Shown one piece after another: positions 1-11,138 of a stretch of DNA of 64,000 nt. Under the pieces are notes generated by a model, which saw only the letters and a program-made list of their open reading frames with translations, ran no database searches and was not told the DNA's origin. Position numbers and translations under genes: made by a program. This DNA comes from Orenia metallireducens (lineage in GTDB: Bacteria > Bacillota > Halanaerobiia > Halobacteroidales > Halobacteroidaceae), in assembly GCF_001693735.1 (NCBI RefSeq), contig NZ_LWDV01000010.1, positions 678,552 to 742,551 of the forward strand, given 5' to 3'. The first letter of the stretch is position 1; the number at the start of each line of letters is the position of its first letter.

Positions 1-17
1 TTTATTATTTTAAACAG

Positions 18-44
18 AAAAAAGGGCAGAACAAATTCTGCACC
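18..44 (-). terminator. Rho-independent terminator after fba
   Basis: Arms GGGCAGAA and TTCTGCACC form a hairpin followed, on the minus strand, by a run of T. It sits about 30 bases past the fba stop codon. Confidence 0.85.
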
Positions 45-75
45 TTTTTGAAAAAATAGTATGTTATTTTGTAAA

Positions 76-930
76 TTAAGCTTTATTAGCACTACCAAAA
101 GTATCGATTTTCTCTTTGGCAGCTTCAATGATTCCAGCTTTACCTGGTCCAATGATTTTACGTGGATCATATACTTTTGTATCATTTGCAATTACCTCAC
201 GTACAATCTTTGTCCAAGCTTGTTGGAATTCAGTATTTACATTAATCTTACAAGTTCCAGAATTAATTGCTTCTTTAATATCTTCAGTTGGAATACCCGT
301 TCCTCCATGTAATACTTGAGGAATATCAGCAAGATTTCTAATTTCTTTCATTTCATCAAAACCTAAATCAGGCTCTCCTTGGTATGGTCCATGAACAGAA
401 CCTAAAGCTGGTGCTAATGCATCGATACCAGTCTTTTCAACTAACTCTTTACATTCTTGAGGATCTGCATATTTAATGCCCCCAACTATACCATCTTCTT
501 CTCCACCTACAGTACCTAATTCAGCTTCAACAGATGCACCCTTTGCATGTGCATAGTCAACTACTTTCTTAGTAGTAGCAATATTCTCTTCAAGTGGATG
601 ATGAGATGCATCAATCATAACAGATGTAAATCCAGCATCAATTGCTGCTTTACAGTTTTCAAAACTTGTTCCATGGTCTAAATGAAGTGCAACAGGGATA
701 GTAATATTCATATCTTCTAATAAACCTGTTACCATATTTACTACAGTTTTGAATCCACCCATATAACGAGCAGCACCTTCAGATACTCCTAAAATAACAG
801 GTGACTTCTTAGCTTCACAAGCCTCTAAAATAGCTTGAGTCCACTCTAAGTTATTGATATTAAACTGCCCTACTGCATACTTCTCTTCTTTTGCCTTGTT
901 CAACATGTCAGTCATTGATACTAATGCCAT
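76..930 (-). CDS. fba: Class II fructose-1,6-bisphosphate aldolase
   Basis: Cleaves fructose-1,6-bisphosphate to dihydroxyacetone phosphate and glyceraldehyde-3-phosphate in the cytoplasm, with a catalytic metal. The 284-residue protein closely resembles Bacillus FbaA. The HLDHG motif (residues 83-87) holds catalytic Asp85 and zinc ligand His86. Other zinc-site histidines are His180 in GSVHGPYQG and His208 in LHGGTG. The KINVNTE phosphate-binding segment follows near 228-234. Length is normal for the family and the start has a strong AGGAGG site. It has its own terminator and appears monocistronic. Inverted repeat TAAAGAAG...CTTCTTTA in its leader (about 975-1000) could be an operator or leader hairpin. 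Confidence 0.97.
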   Translation of the reverse strand: MALVSMTDMLNKAKEEKYAVGQFNINNLEWTQAILEACEAKKSPVILGVSEGAARYMGGFKTVVNMVTGLLEDMNITIPVALHLDHGTSFENCKAAIDAGFTSVMIDASHHPLEENIATTKKVVDYAHAKGASVEAELGTVGGEEDGIVGGIKYADPQECKELVEKTGIDALAPALGSVHGPYQGEPDLGFDEMKEIRNLADIPQVLHGGTGIPTEDIKEAINSGTCKINVNTEFQQAWTKIVREVIANDTKVYDPRKIIGPGKAGIIEAAKEKIDTFGSANKA

Positions 931-1322
931 AATCTTATAACCTCCTTAAAATTTTCAATAATTATTATTCCATAAAGAAGAATTAAAATCCTTCTTTAAT
1001 TTTAGTTTTTTCGACATTTTTTGAAGAAGTAGATCTCATAAAGAATTTAATCGATACAATCTGCTGTAAAATAGTATGTTTATTATAATATTCCTGATAA
1101 GTATATTAATCATGACTTCTCCCAACTAAATGTCCTATATAAAATGGTTTAATATACTATAGTATCCACTCTTCTTATATTATGACTTATAATAAGTATA
1201 GAGTCAAACAATAATTAAAAATATATTAAAGTAAATATAAATTATAAAAATATCTCACTGGGGAAAGATACTACATTTAGGAAATTTATTTTTACTTTCT
1301 CATTAACATCTAAAACTAGTCA
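931..1322. other. Intergenic region upstream of fba
   Basis: About 390 AT-rich bases hold the fba leader and presumably its promoter. The only clear structure is the TAAAGAAG / CTTCTTTA inverted repeat near 975-1000. No open frame or RNA gene was recognised in the rest. Confidence 0.5.
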
Positions 1323-1964
1323 CTATAGATTTATCCCTTCTAAAGCACTTACTACACCTTCTAAAATTTTAATCTGTTTTATCTTTCTTAAAAATGCTAA
1401 ATCTTCTTTGGTCTCTGCACTTATTCTAGTTACACCATGGCACCTATTACAGGTTAGCCTTATTTCACGAGGTAACATATCTATATCAATATCCGAACTT
1501 CCACATTGGCAGACCAAACCATTAGCTTCAGCAATATCGTGTAGTTCATTTAAGACAGATAACATAATCTCAGGATTATTAAAATAATCCTCAAACTCCA
1601 ATTTATCTATCATCAACCTTAAATATTCTTCCTCTTGATCAGCCAATCTTTTTACATCTTCATAAGGTCCTAAATACCCTAATTCAGCTCCATTATCTAA
1701 GCATTTAATCTTTTTAACCCTATTGACCCAAAACTGCCCTTGGGTAAAAGAGACTCTATGTGTGGATTCACAAACCACACAAGCATATTCTAACCAATAT
1801 TTTTTAGAACTACTCTTTCCAAATACTAGTTTAGTATATCCACAACCACATTTTATTTCTAATCTATTTTTTCCTGAAAAATCAAATATACTGATCTGAT
1901 TTAATTCTAATTCTCCGCAAAGAGGACATCTCCAGGCCAGAGTAGCATTACATTGAAGTAACAT
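1323..1964 (-). CDS. Cysteine-rich zinc-ribbon-like protein, unknown function
   Basis: The 213-residue protein has no signal peptide. Paired cysteines look like two or three metal-binding ribbons: CPLC (13/16) with CGC (39/41), CVVC (62/65) with Cys88, and CQC (152/154) with CNRC (172/175). A charged helical stretch (about 100-145) separates the N-terminal and C-terminal Cys clusters. The spacing suggests structural zinc and possibly nucleic-acid or protein binding, but no specific family was recognised. The start is supported by AAGGAGGGGG eight bases upstream. It is transcribed toward fba but separated from it by about 390 bases, so it is probably its own unit. Confidence 0.75.
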   Translation of the reverse strand: MLLQCNATLAWRCPLCGELELNQISIFDFSGKNRLEIKCGCGYTKLVFGKSSSKKYWLEYACVVCESTHRVSFTQGQFWVNRVKKIKCLDNGAELGYLGPYEDVKRLADQEEEYLRLMIDKLEFEDYFNNPEIMLSVLNELHDIAEANGLVCQCGSSDIDIDMLPREIRLTCNRCHGVTRISAETKEDLAFLRKIKQIKILEGVVSALEGINL

Positions 1965-2080
1965 TATTGGCTCCCCCTCCTTTCCACTCCTTCCTTGATA
2001 ATTATTCTCTACAAAGATAGAGAAATCCTTTTAATAGATAAAATATTGTTCAATAATATAAGAATATTTTTATGGATTCT

Positions 2081-2818
2081 TTATATACTTCTTGCTACTA
2101 TGGTCTTTATATTTTGACCAATCTCTAATTGAATCCAGCTATACTCCCCTAATGACTCTAACTCAATCTCTCCTGCTGCAGTTATTATCTTAGTAGTTTC
2201 GTTTAAAGTATAAGTCTTTAAGGATGGCTTTAATCTGGTACCTAAATTAACAGTAATTCTGCGACTTTTATAATCTATATCTGTTAACATGCCACTGACC
2301 TCATAGTGGTATAGAACTAGTTTATTTAGCTTATTTTCAACACCAAAGATAGCTATTCCTTTATCACCAACTCTCAATGCAGATAAATCATCAGCAAAGT
2401 TATTCCGTATCAGTTCTATCTCAGAATCTAGTGAGTAAATTAATTCTTCACCTGTATTTAAGTTCTGTAAAATAATTGATTCTTCATTAACCTCTTTTAC
2501 TTTAATATCAATTACTCTATAAAAACTGGCTATAGCCACTACCTGTTCAGAGCTATCTAAATCAACTTTAGCATATTGAAAAGTATCAGGGGTAATTGGT
2601 CTTAAAGCCACTAAAGATACTTCTCTGTTATTTAAAGAAACTTCTGCGTTTAACCTAACTCTATACTCTTTTATGCTATTATCATTACCTTTTAATAATA
2701 TCGTATCTTGCTTAGCATTTACCGATATTATCTGACCAGTTATCTCCTTAGCCTCAACATGATTATTCAAAACAAGAACATTTAACAATATAATTAAAGT
2801 TAATATAGCTTTCTTCAT
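2081..2818 (-). CDS. Secreted or surface protein, unknown function
   Basis: The protein starts with a typical signal peptide: MKK, then a hydrophobic core and a cleavage-like VEA-K near residue 24. The rest is beta-rich with repeated 'I..V....I.L' strands, suggesting small OB-like or beta-barrel modules repeated three times. An earlier in-frame ATG exists, but GGAGGAG lies just after it and directly serves the internal ATG at 2818, which is therefore preferred. No family was recognised. It is likely exported to the periplasm or cell surface. Confidence 0.7.
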   Translation of the reverse strand: MKKAILTLIILLNVLVLNNHVEAKEITGQIISVNAKQDTILLKGNDNSIKEYRVRLNAEVSLNNREVSLVALRPITPDTFQYAKVDLDSSEQVVAIASFYRVIDIKVKEVNEESIILQNLNTGEELIYSLDSEIELIRNNFADDLSALRVGDKGIAIFGVENKLNKLVLYHYEVSGMLTDIDYKSRRITVNLGTRLKPSLKTYTLNETTKIITAAGEIELESLGEYSWIQLEIGQNIKTIVARSI

Positions 2819-2904
2819 AATTATCTCCTCCATATATCTTTTGTTAGTAATATTATTTACATATTATTCCATAGATATACACAAGAAAATAAAATTATTT
2901 ACAA

Positions 2905-2945
2905 GACAATAACAAGTAACGAGTAACCAGTGGCAAGAAGCAATA
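2905..2945. repeat. Short intergenic repeat of the 'acaagtaacgagtaacc' type
   Basis: The string ACAAGTAACGAGTAACCAG resembles the reverse complement of CATTACCCGTCACTTGTCACTG at 5020-5042. Both lie in gaps between genes. This looks like a degenerate dispersed repeat; only two copies are visible here. Confidence 0.4.
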
Positions 2946-2956
2946 TACTTCCAAAT

Positions 2957-2983
2957 AAAAAAAGCGAGAATCTTCTCGCTTTT
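2957..2983 (-). terminator. Terminator after pyrG
   Basis: Arms AGCGAGAA and TTCTCGCT are separated by two bases and followed on the minus strand by seven T. It lies just past the pyrG stop. Confidence 0.9.
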
Positions 2984-2994
2984 AATAATTAAAA

Positions 2995-4608
<1,614 letters not shown>

Positions 4609-4724
4609 TTAGTGTGAGTAATTAATCTAAAACTAAACAATAAACACTAAAGTGGTCGCTGTTTCTCACACTCACAACCCACTCAACTTATTTGTCAGAC
4701 GTCTATCTTAACTTCTTCCATATA

Positions 4725-4773
4725 AAAAGACTAGAAAATTTAGAGACAGTTACCCCTAATTTTCTAGTCTTTT
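4725..4773 (-). terminator. Terminator after the XapX gene
   Basis: Long arms AAAAGACTAGAAAATT and AATTTTCTAGTCTTTT flank a loop, with T residues on the minus-strand side. It starts five bases past the XapX stop codon. Confidence 0.85.
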
Positions 4774-4777
4774 GAAT

Positions 4778-4933
4778 TCACGTAAAAGACTTAATTAGTA
4801 TAAACCCTATATATATTCCTATAATCCCTAAAACTCCTGCTAAATTTGGTGGAGCAGGAATAGGTAAATTCAAAAAGCCAAACAAAGCTCCAACAATTAA
4901 TCCACTTATAGTTGCCATTAACATTTGATTCAT
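4778..4933 (-). CDS. XapX-domain small membrane protein
   Basis: A 51-residue protein with two hydrophobic segments around a proline-rich turn: LIVGALFGFL, then LPIPAPPNLAGVLGI, then IGIYIGFILI. The 'LPIPAPP.LAGVLGI.GI..G' pattern matches the XapX (DUF1427) family, small membrane proteins named from the xanthosine operon but without a settled function. GGAGG lies five bases before the ATG. It has its own terminator and stands alone between pyrG and argS. Confidence 0.85.
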   Translation of the reverse strand: MNQMLMATISGLIVGALFGFLNLPIPAPPNLAGVLGIIGIYIGFILIKSFT

Positions 4934-5049
4934 CACTATTCCTCCTTAGATATATTCTATCCTTCTAAACCCCGCCAAATTCAAAATAGTAACAAGTAAG
5001 ACCTTTAAAAGCATTTTATTCATTACCCGTCACTTGTCACTGTCTTTAA

Positions 5050-6717
5050 CTACATACTTTCTGGAGCCGATACCCCTAATAAGTTTAATACATTAAGTAA
5101 GACTTGTTTAGTTGCTAAAACTAATACTATTCTAGCTTCCATTAAAGCTTTATCTTCAATTAAGACATGACATTTATTATAGAACTTATGGAAAGTAGCA
5201 GCTAAATCATAAGCATAACGGGCTATATGATGTGGTGCTCTACTTTCTGCACTCTTGGCTATCTCATTTGGGTAATCTGCTAACTTCTTAATCAAATCAA
5301 TCTCAGCCTCATCAGTTAACGGACTTAAATCTAAGCTAGCTGCTTGAGGTAAAACTACATTTTCATTATTAAGCTGCTCTAAAATACTACAGATTCTTGC
5401 ATGAGCATATTGAATATAGTAAACAGGATTATCACTAGATTCTTTTTTAGCCAACTCCAAATCAAAATCCAAATGGCTATCGGTACTACGCATTACATAA
5501 AAATATCTAGCAGCATCCTTACCAACCTCTTTAATCACATCACGCATAGTAACAAAGTTACCAGCACGTTTAGACATCGGTACCTGCTCACCATCACGTA
5601 ATAAGGTTACAAGTTGAACCAAAATAACCTGTAAAGCCTCTCTATCATAACCTAAAGCCTCAACTACCGCTTTCATTCTCTCAATATACCCGTGGTGGTC
5701 TGCACCCCAAACATTGATAACCTCTTCAAAACCACGATCATATTTATTCTTATGGTAAGCAATATCAGCAGCTAAATATGTAGGTGCTCCATCATCTTTG
5801 ATTACTACTCTATCCTTGTCATCTCCAAATTTACTAGAGTTAAACCATAATGCTCCCTCTTTATCATAAATCAATTCGGAATTCTTAAATTCCTCTACAA
5901 CTTGATTTATCGCCTCTGGATGTAAAGTTCGCTCACTAAACCAATTATCAAATTCTATACCAAAGCTAGCTAAATCATCTTCAATATTAGCTAATAATTC
6001 TTCGTAAGCACGTTCTCCAAAATAATCATAGTTCTCTGCTTTCGCGTCTTTTAGGTACTTATCATTCTCTTCATCAATAATTGTTTGGGCAATATCCTTT
6101 ATATAATCACCTTGATAAGCATCTTCAGGAAACTCAACCTCTTCTCCTAACAGCTCTTGATATCTAATTGCAACAGATTTTCCTAAAAGGTTCATCTGAT
6201 TTCCAGCATCATTGATATAATATTCCTTAGTAACATCAAATCCAGCAGCAGTTAATAAGTTAGCTAGTACATCTCCAACAACTGCCCCTCTACTATGCCC
6301 TACATGAAGAGGTCCTGTTGGATTAGCACTTACAAACTCTACTTGTACCTTCTTACCCTTACCTGTATCAACCTTACCATAACTTTCACCCTGTTTCTCA
6401 ATCTCTACTAATACATCATATAACCATTGATTGCTTAAGAAGAAATTGATAAAACCTGGTCCTGCTACTTCAACCTTCTCAATCAATTTCACATCAGCTA
6501 GATTCTCTTTAATTATCTCAGCTATTTGACGCGGCGGCATCTTAGCTTGTCCAGCCAAAACCATAGCAATATTAGTTGCAAAGTCACCATGAGCCGAGTC
6601 ACGTGGCACTTCTAATTTAATATTAGGTAACTTTTCGATATTCAGCTCTTTTGCATTATTAATCGCCTGCTCTATCTCTGTTACCAATCTCTCCTCTAAC
6701 TTTTGCACCAGAGCCAT
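5050..6717 (-). CDS. argS: Arginyl-tRNA synthetase
   Basis: Class I aminoacyl-tRNA synthetase that charges tRNA-Arg. The HIGH-type motif is HVGH (138-141) and the KMSKS-equivalent is MSKRAGN in the second half. The N-terminal Arg-tRNA additional domain (about 1-110) and a C-terminal DALR anticodon-binding helical domain are both present. Length of 555 is normal. It begins two bases after the end of the DUF1934 gene, so the two are almost certainly co-transcribed. No T-box leader was seen upstream of the pair. Confidence 0.97.
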   Translation of the reverse strand: MALVQKLEERLVTEIEQAINNAKELNIEKLPNIKLEVPRDSAHGDFATNIAMVLAGQAKMPPRQIAEIIKENLADVKLIEKVEVAGPGFINFFLSNQWLYDVLVEIEKQGESYGKVDTGKGKKVQVEFVSANPTGPLHVGHSRGAVVGDVLANLLTAAGFDVTKEYYINDAGNQMNLLGKSVAIRYQELLGEEVEFPEDAYQGDYIKDIAQTIIDEENDKYLKDAKAENYDYFGERAYEELLANIEDDLASFGIEFDNWFSERTLHPEAINQVVEEFKNSELIYDKEGALWFNSSKFGDDKDRVVIKDDGAPTYLAADIAYHKNKYDRGFEEVINVWGADHHGYIERMKAVVEALGYDREALQVILVQLVTLLRDGEQVPMSKRAGNFVTMRDVIKEVGKDAARYFYVMRSTDSHLDFDLELAKKESSDNPVYYIQYAHARICSILEQLNNENVVLPQAASLDLSPLTDEAEIDLIKKLADYPNEIAKSAESRAPHHIARYAYDLAATFHKFYNKCHVLIEDKALMEARIVLVLATKQVLLNVLNLLGVSAPESM

Positions 6718-6718
6718 A

Positions 6719-7135
6719 TTAATCCTCCTTATAAGTTATATTTAACTGATTCTCACTTATTATCTCTTCTCCATTATATAATTGATAGCTTAAATCAATC
6801 ATTCCTTGAAAAGAATCTACATCTATATTTAATTCTTTGACCTCAACTTGAAAGTTTAAAGTTCCATAAGGGGTATGATAATCAAAATCACTCTGTTTAT
6901 CAAGAACAAACTCCTGTATCATTCTTACTTGACCTTGTCGAATCAAAGTTAATTCATCCTCTTTTATCTTTAAAGTAGTCTCAACACCCTTTAACCCTTC
7001 TAAATCTTCCTTATATTTCAAGTAATAAATACCTTTTTTATTATAAAGTAAACCTTTTGTCTTAAATGCAATCTCATTCTTATCCAAACCTTCAATCTGC
7101 GAACTATTAATCATAATCTTTACCTCTTGTGGCAA
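6719..7135 (-). CDS. DUF1934 (YwiB-like) beta-barrel protein
   Basis: The 138-residue protein matches the DUF1934 pattern: N-terminal 'VKIMINSSQ', then 'FKTKGLLYNKKGIYYLKYKE', with a lipocalin-like all-beta fold expected. This family commonly sits directly upstream of argS in Bacillus (ywiB-argS), as here. The start is a TTG preceded by AGAGG at good spacing. An internal ATG seven codons later also has AGAGG upstream, but the family alignment needs the VKIMI strand, favouring TTG. Function unknown. Confidence 0.85.
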   Translation of the reverse strand: MPQEVKIMINSSQIEGLDKNEIAFKTKGLLYNKKGIYYLKYKEDLEGLKGVETTLKIKEDELTLIRQGQVRMIQEFVLDKQSDFDYHTPYGTLNFQVEVKELNIDVDSFQGMIDLSYQLYNGEEIISENQLNITYKED

Positions 7136-7282
7136 GGTATCAACCTCTTTCTATATTTACTGATTAGTAATTGATAATCAGTTATCTTTTATTTATTATA
7201 ATTTAATAAATAACAATCATTCACCAAAATATTATAATACAACAATAATTAATTATACCTTCTAGCCTTAATTTTTTCAAGA

Positions 7283-7690
7283 CTATAATTGAAATCCTTT
7301 TGCATATCTTTGACCATCTTCTTTGCTTGCTAATTCTCTAAAGTCCTTTACAACACACCCTAAAGATTCTAATTTATTCATTAAAGATTTTAGTGCTTTA
7401 GACCTTCCCCAAAATCTTTCTTGTACAAAAACTATAACATCTTGTCCAGTAGTCATCTTGGCATTCTGTAAGAATAAATCTATCTTGGGATCTATCTTTC
7501 CTCCAAATATCCCCAAATTGAGACTGCCTACTACCACCAGATCATATCTACCAAAATAAATCTTAGTTGAATTATTTAATATCTCTTCTGTATCTACTTT
7601 GATCCCATGCTCTTCAAAACCTAATTTCAACCCATCTACTATACTAGATAACTTCTCATCTTTAGAATAAGCAATCAATACCTTCTTCAT
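7283..7690 (-). CDS. Flavodoxin-domain protein
   Basis: The 135-residue protein begins with MKKVLIAYS, a flavodoxin-like FMN phosphate loop start, followed by alternating beta/alpha segments including YDLVVVGSLNLGIFGG. The FMN loop T/S-x-T-x-T motif is not conserved, so cofactor binding is uncertain. It resembles short flavodoxin-domain proteins related to protoporphyrinogen oxidase HemG. The start was moved three codons inside the longest frame because GGGGG lies nine bases before this ATG. Monocistronic by spacing. Confidence 0.7.
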   Translation of the reverse strand: MKKVLIAYSKDEKLSSIVDGLKLGFEEHGIKVDTEEILNNSTKIYFGRYDLVVVGSLNLGIFGGKIDPKIDLFLQNAKMTTGQDVIVFVQERFWGRSKALKSLMNKLESLGCVVKDFRELASKEDGQRYAKGFQL

Positions 7691-7750
7691 TAAATTCAAC
7701 CCCCATTAGAATTTAATACTTTATTCTATAATTTATCTCAAATTTTATCT

Positions 7751-8203
7751 TTATAAGAATAAAGAAATCAGCTTATAAATAACTGCTGTAATCCCACTAG
7801 CAATCAAAGGTCCACTTGGAACACCTTTAAAGAAGGCAACCCCTAAAATAACCCCAGAAACCAAGTTAATTGTTACTGTTGGTTTATTCTCCATTAGCCA
7901 TAATCCTTCTCTAGTAAACTGAGTTACGGCAATTCCCATAACTAAGGCTAAAATAGCAACTGGATTTAATATATTCTCTGTTATCCCTTCTAATTTTAAA
8001 TCTCCTGTAGCTAAAGGAGTTAAAACCCCTAACATAATTAAAATAATCCCTATTTTAACACTATAATTATCAATGATATTCAAAACTTGGTCTGCTTTAA
8101 GTAACCTAACAGCTAATAATACTATCCCAGAGATAATTAAAGAGTTATTTTTAGCAATAAGACCCAAAAACAATATAAGTCCCAATATTAAATTAACTTG
8201 CAT
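7751..8203 (-). CDS. DUF441 (YeaL-like) membrane protein
   Basis: A 150-residue polytopic membrane protein with about four to five hydrophobic helices and the family features LVSGVILGVAFFKGVPSGPL and APLATG-like (TPLATGDL). It fits DUF441, a conserved inner-membrane family of unknown function. The start was chosen at the internal ATG because AAGGTG lies six bases before it. It reads toward the flavodoxin gene about 60 bases away. Confidence 0.85.
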   Translation of the reverse strand: MQVNLILGLILFLGLIAKNNSLIISGIVLLAVRLLKADQVLNIIDNYSVKIGIILIMLGVLTPLATGDLKLEGITENILNPVAILALVMGIAVTQFTREGLWLMENKPTVTINLVSGVILGVAFFKGVPSGPLIASGITAVIYKLISLFL

Positions 8204-8407
8204 TTCAAACACCTTCTCTTCATTATATAGTTATAAAAATATACCATTATATAACAACTTATATGGTTGTTGGTAATCCATTTGAATTACAAATATGTCT
8301 ATACCTTGTTGAATAATTATAATTTAATATCTATATATTTTTTAACCACAAACTCTTGGTTAATTTTCGCCTAAAAAGCAACTTACTTTTTTTCTTAGCC
8401 AAAATTA
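8204..8407. other. Intergenic region with small inverted repeats
   Basis: Contains TTAACCA...TGGTTAA (about 8342-8363). The facing strings TCGCCTAAAAAG and CTTAGCC suggest further weak pairing. No coding potential was seen. It probably contains the promoter of the DUF441 gene. Confidence 0.4.
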
Positions 8408-8443
8408 TTAATACCGAAAAGCATTTAAATGTTTTCGGTATTA
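8408..8443 (-). terminator. Terminator after the lipoprotein gene
   Basis: Thirteen-base perfect arms TTAATACCGAAAA and TTTTCGGTATTAA lie just past the stop codon at 8455. Confidence 0.75.
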
Positions 8444-8454
8444 ATTCTAAAAAA

Positions 8455-9039
8455 TTATTTATCATAACCGTAATTAATAGTATAATCTAATAAACTAAAT
8501 TCATTAATATACCATTCATCATCTATTTTTAATAATTTAAACACTATTTTCCCGCTATCCATTGTAACAACCTGAAGACTTTTATCATTTCTTAGAAGTG
8601 ATACATCATAACCATCCTGTTCTAGTAAATTGATAATAATATCCCTATTAATAAATACACTCTTTGAATTAAAATCAGCAATAACAGTTACGGTATTATC
8701 CCCTGAAGAAATAACAATATTTTTGATTTCAAATTGTTCTGCTTTTGTATATAGCCAAGTTATAGATGATGTTATATTACTTATATAAATATCTCTATTA
8801 TCAAAAGAATTACCTAGGGAAGAACCATCCTTATATTCAATTTTACTTTTTATAGCTCCTTGTGGAATCATAGCAGAATAAACTTTAGAATCATCCTTAT
8901 CTTTAATACCTTCAACCCATAAGTTTATCTTCTTACTTATCCCCTCCTTATCCTCAGCACTTAATCCCCCCAAACATCCAGTCAAGAAGGTTAATAATAA
9001 AAATATACTGATTAATATTAGATAAGATTTTCTATTCAT
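8455..9039 (-). CDS. Putative lipoprotein, unknown function
   Basis: A lipoprotein signal peptide ends in the lipobox FLTGC, with Cys22 as the predicted lipidated residue. The mature part (about 172 residues) is mixed alpha/beta: an N-terminal helix, then strands ending in 'KIDDEWYINEFSLLDYTI'. This resembles the NTF2-like or DUF4878-type folds seen in many small lipoproteins, but no family is certain. It has its own ribosome site (GGAGGA) and its own terminator. Confidence 0.75.
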   Translation of the reverse strand: MNRKSYLILISIFLLLTFLTGCLGGLSAEDKEGISKKINLWVEGIKDKDDSKVYSAMIPQGAIKSKIEYKDGSSLGNSFDNRDIYISNITSSITWLYTKAEQFEIKNIVISSGDNTVTVIADFNSKSVFINRDIIINLLEQDGYDVSLLRNDKSLQVVTMDSGKIVFKLLKIDDEWYINEFSLLDYTINYGYDK

Positions 9040-9379
9040 TAATACTCCTCCTAATTTTATAATATACTTAAAAAACTTCTAGATTAAAGCATAATTACCT
9101 TTAAATATATTATAAAATAGATAAAGTTTGAACTATCAATTCCTATATCTATAAAGTATCTAAAAGGAACTAATAAATCTCTTTACTTTCTTACTAAATA
9201 TCACCTTTAAAAAAGCACCTTACCTTTCCCTATTCTTAGAAATAATAGAATAACATCAAAATTAATAGTTAATTTGCTCTCCTTAGATGAGAAAATACTA
9301 ATTTTCTATAAAGAATTATATCAACAAACTTGTAGATCTAGAATTAAATATAAGGTTTTAGTTATTAAATTTCTTTAAT
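9040..9379. other. Intergenic region between glnA and the lipoprotein gene
   Basis: About 340 AT-rich bases. It should carry the lipoprotein promoter near its left end. No structured element or frame was recognised. Confidence 0.4.
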
Positions 9380-9411
9380 AAAAAAAAGTAGGTTACAATG
9401 CTGTAACCTAC
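9380..9411 (-). terminator. Terminator after glnA
   Basis: Perfect arms GTAGGTTACA and TGTAACCTAC with a four-base loop, followed by eight T on the minus strand. Confidence 0.92.
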
Positions 9412-9424
9412 CTAATACATTTAA

Positions 9425-10756
9425 TTAAAATACTTTTAAATATTGGTCTAATTCCCATTGATGTACTTGAGTTCTATATACATCCCATTCGATTAATTTA
9501 GCCTCTACAAAGTGCTCTACAACATGTTCTCCTAAAGCATCTTTAACTAAATCATCAGCTAATAATTCTTGAATAGCATCAAAAAGACTACCTGGAAGAT
9601 TATCAATTCCTGCTGCTTCTCTTTCAGCTTTAGTCATTTCGAAGATATCTTCAATAATCTCTTTAGGTGGTTCAATTTTATTCTTAATTCCATCTAATCC
9701 TGCTTTTAACATAACAGCAGTAGCTAAATATGGATTTGCAGATGGATCAGGGTTTCTCATCTCTACTCTTGTTCCTGCTCCTCTAGCTGCTGGAATTCTG
9801 ATTAATGCACTACGGTTAGAAGCAGACCAAGCTAAATAAACTGGAGCTTCATATCCTGGTACTAATCTCTTATAAGAGTTTACAGTAGGATTAGTAATAG
9901 CTGCAATAGCTTTAGCATGCTTTAATAATCCTCCTATGTAATAATAAGCCTCTTGACTTAAACCTAATTTATCATTTTCATCATAGAATGCATTTTTTCC
10001 ATCTTTAAATAGAGATTGATTCATATGCATTCCAGAACCGTTCTCACCAAAGATTGGTTTTGGCATAAATGTAGCATGTAAATCATGCTCATTAGCAATA
10101 GCCTTAACTACAAATCTAAATGTAGCAATATTATCAGCAGTTCTTAAAGCATCTTCATACTTAAAGTCAACTTCATGTTGTCCTGGAGCAACCTCATGGT
10201 GAGATGCTTCCATTTCAAAGCCCATTTGCTCTAAAGCTAATACAATATCACGTCTTGTGTTTTCACCTTTATCGATAGGTCCTAAGTCAAAATATCCACC
10301 TTGATCATGAGTAATAGTAGTTGGATTACCTTCTTCATCTCTTTCAAATAAGAAGAATTCTGGTTCTGGTCCAACATACATTTGATAACCCATCTCTTCA
10401 GCCTCTTTTAAAGCTCTTCTTAATACATTTCTTGGTCCACCTTCAAATGGAGTTCCATCTGGCATATATACATCACAGATTAATCTTGCTACTGCACCAT
10501 CCTTTGGTCTCCATGGAAATACAGTAAATGTATCATAATCTGGTTTTAAATACATATCCGATTCATTAATTCTAGTAAAACCATCAATAGATGAACCATC
10601 AAACATAATTTTACCATCTAATGCATCTTCTAATTGATTAACTGTAATCGCTACGTTTTTGATTACTCCTAAAATATCAGTAAACTGTAATCTGATAAAT
10701 TTAACTTCTAACTCCTCAGCTTTTCGTAAAATATCTTCTTTAGTAAAGTTACTCAT
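9425..10756 (-). CDS. glnA: Glutamine synthetase, type I-alpha
   Basis: Makes glutamine from glutamate, ammonia and ATP; a dodecameric enzyme. The 443-residue protein has DGSSIDGF (53-60) and EPEFFLF (131-137). Arg62 is the residue linked to feedback inhibition in Bacillus. The length and lack of a C-terminal adenylylation Tyr motif fit the GSI-alpha subclass. A longer frame begins upstream, but AGGAGG eight bases before the ATG at 10756 fixes the start. It has a strong sigma-70 promoter and its own terminator, so it is monocistronic. No glnR gene is adjacent. Confidence 0.97.
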   Translation of the reverse strand: MSNFTKEDILRKAEELEVKFIRLQFTDILGVIKNVAITVNQLEDALDGKIMFDGSSIDGFTRINESDMYLKPDYDTFTVFPWRPKDGAVARLICDVYMPDGTPFEGGPRNVLRRALKEAEEMGYQMYVGPEPEFFLFERDEEGNPTTITHDQGGYFDLGPIDKGENTRRDIVLALEQMGFEMEASHHEVAPGQHEVDFKYEDALRTADNIATFRFVVKAIANEHDLHATFMPKPIFGENGSGMHMNQSLFKDGKNAFYDENDKLGLSQEAYYYIGGLLKHAKAIAAITNPTVNSYKRLVPGYEAPVYLAWSASNRSALIRIPAARGAGTRVEMRNPDPSANPYLATAVMLKAGLDGIKNKIEPPKEIIEDIFEMTKAEREAAGIDNLPGSLFDAIQELLADDLVKDALGEHVVEHFVEAKLIEWDVYRTQVHQWELDQYLKVF

Positions 10757-10793
10757 CGCTACTTCCTCCTTAAATTCTGTTTTATTTTTTTCT

Positions 10794-10822
10794 ATCTTAA
10801 CAGACAAGTGAATATATGTCAA
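10794..10822 (-). promoter_or_regulatory. Sigma-70 promoter of glnA
   Basis: TTGACA (10817-10822) and TAAGAT (10794-10799) are separated by exactly 17 bases, 38 bases upstream of the glnA start. A GTTAAC-centred palindrome (GTTGATGTTAACGTT) lies just upstream and could bind a regulator. Confidence 0.85.
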
Positions 10823-11138
10823 GTTGATGTTAACGTTTTTAAAAATTTTTATTATCTCTTTAAAATCTATAATTTTAGTTATTTAAAATAATATATCTTT
10901 GTATACTAAAATCAAATTACTTATTTTCTAAGTTATTAACACACTCTATGTTAAATAAGTCTTATCTAATATTATTAGATTTTATTCAGAAACTATCAAT
11001 CGATATTATCTGTAATTAATTAGTTTTATATTCAACTTAATTAATAATGATATTTATAAAGTTATATTACTTTTTAATAATTAAAGACAACTAAGTACAT
11101 ACTAAGGTATGATTAATTTCTATACAGGAGGTATAAAT

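Noticed and set aside
7136-7282. T-box leader upstream of the argS operon
   Set aside because: No T-box consensus (TGGNACC-like) or terminator is present in this short gap.
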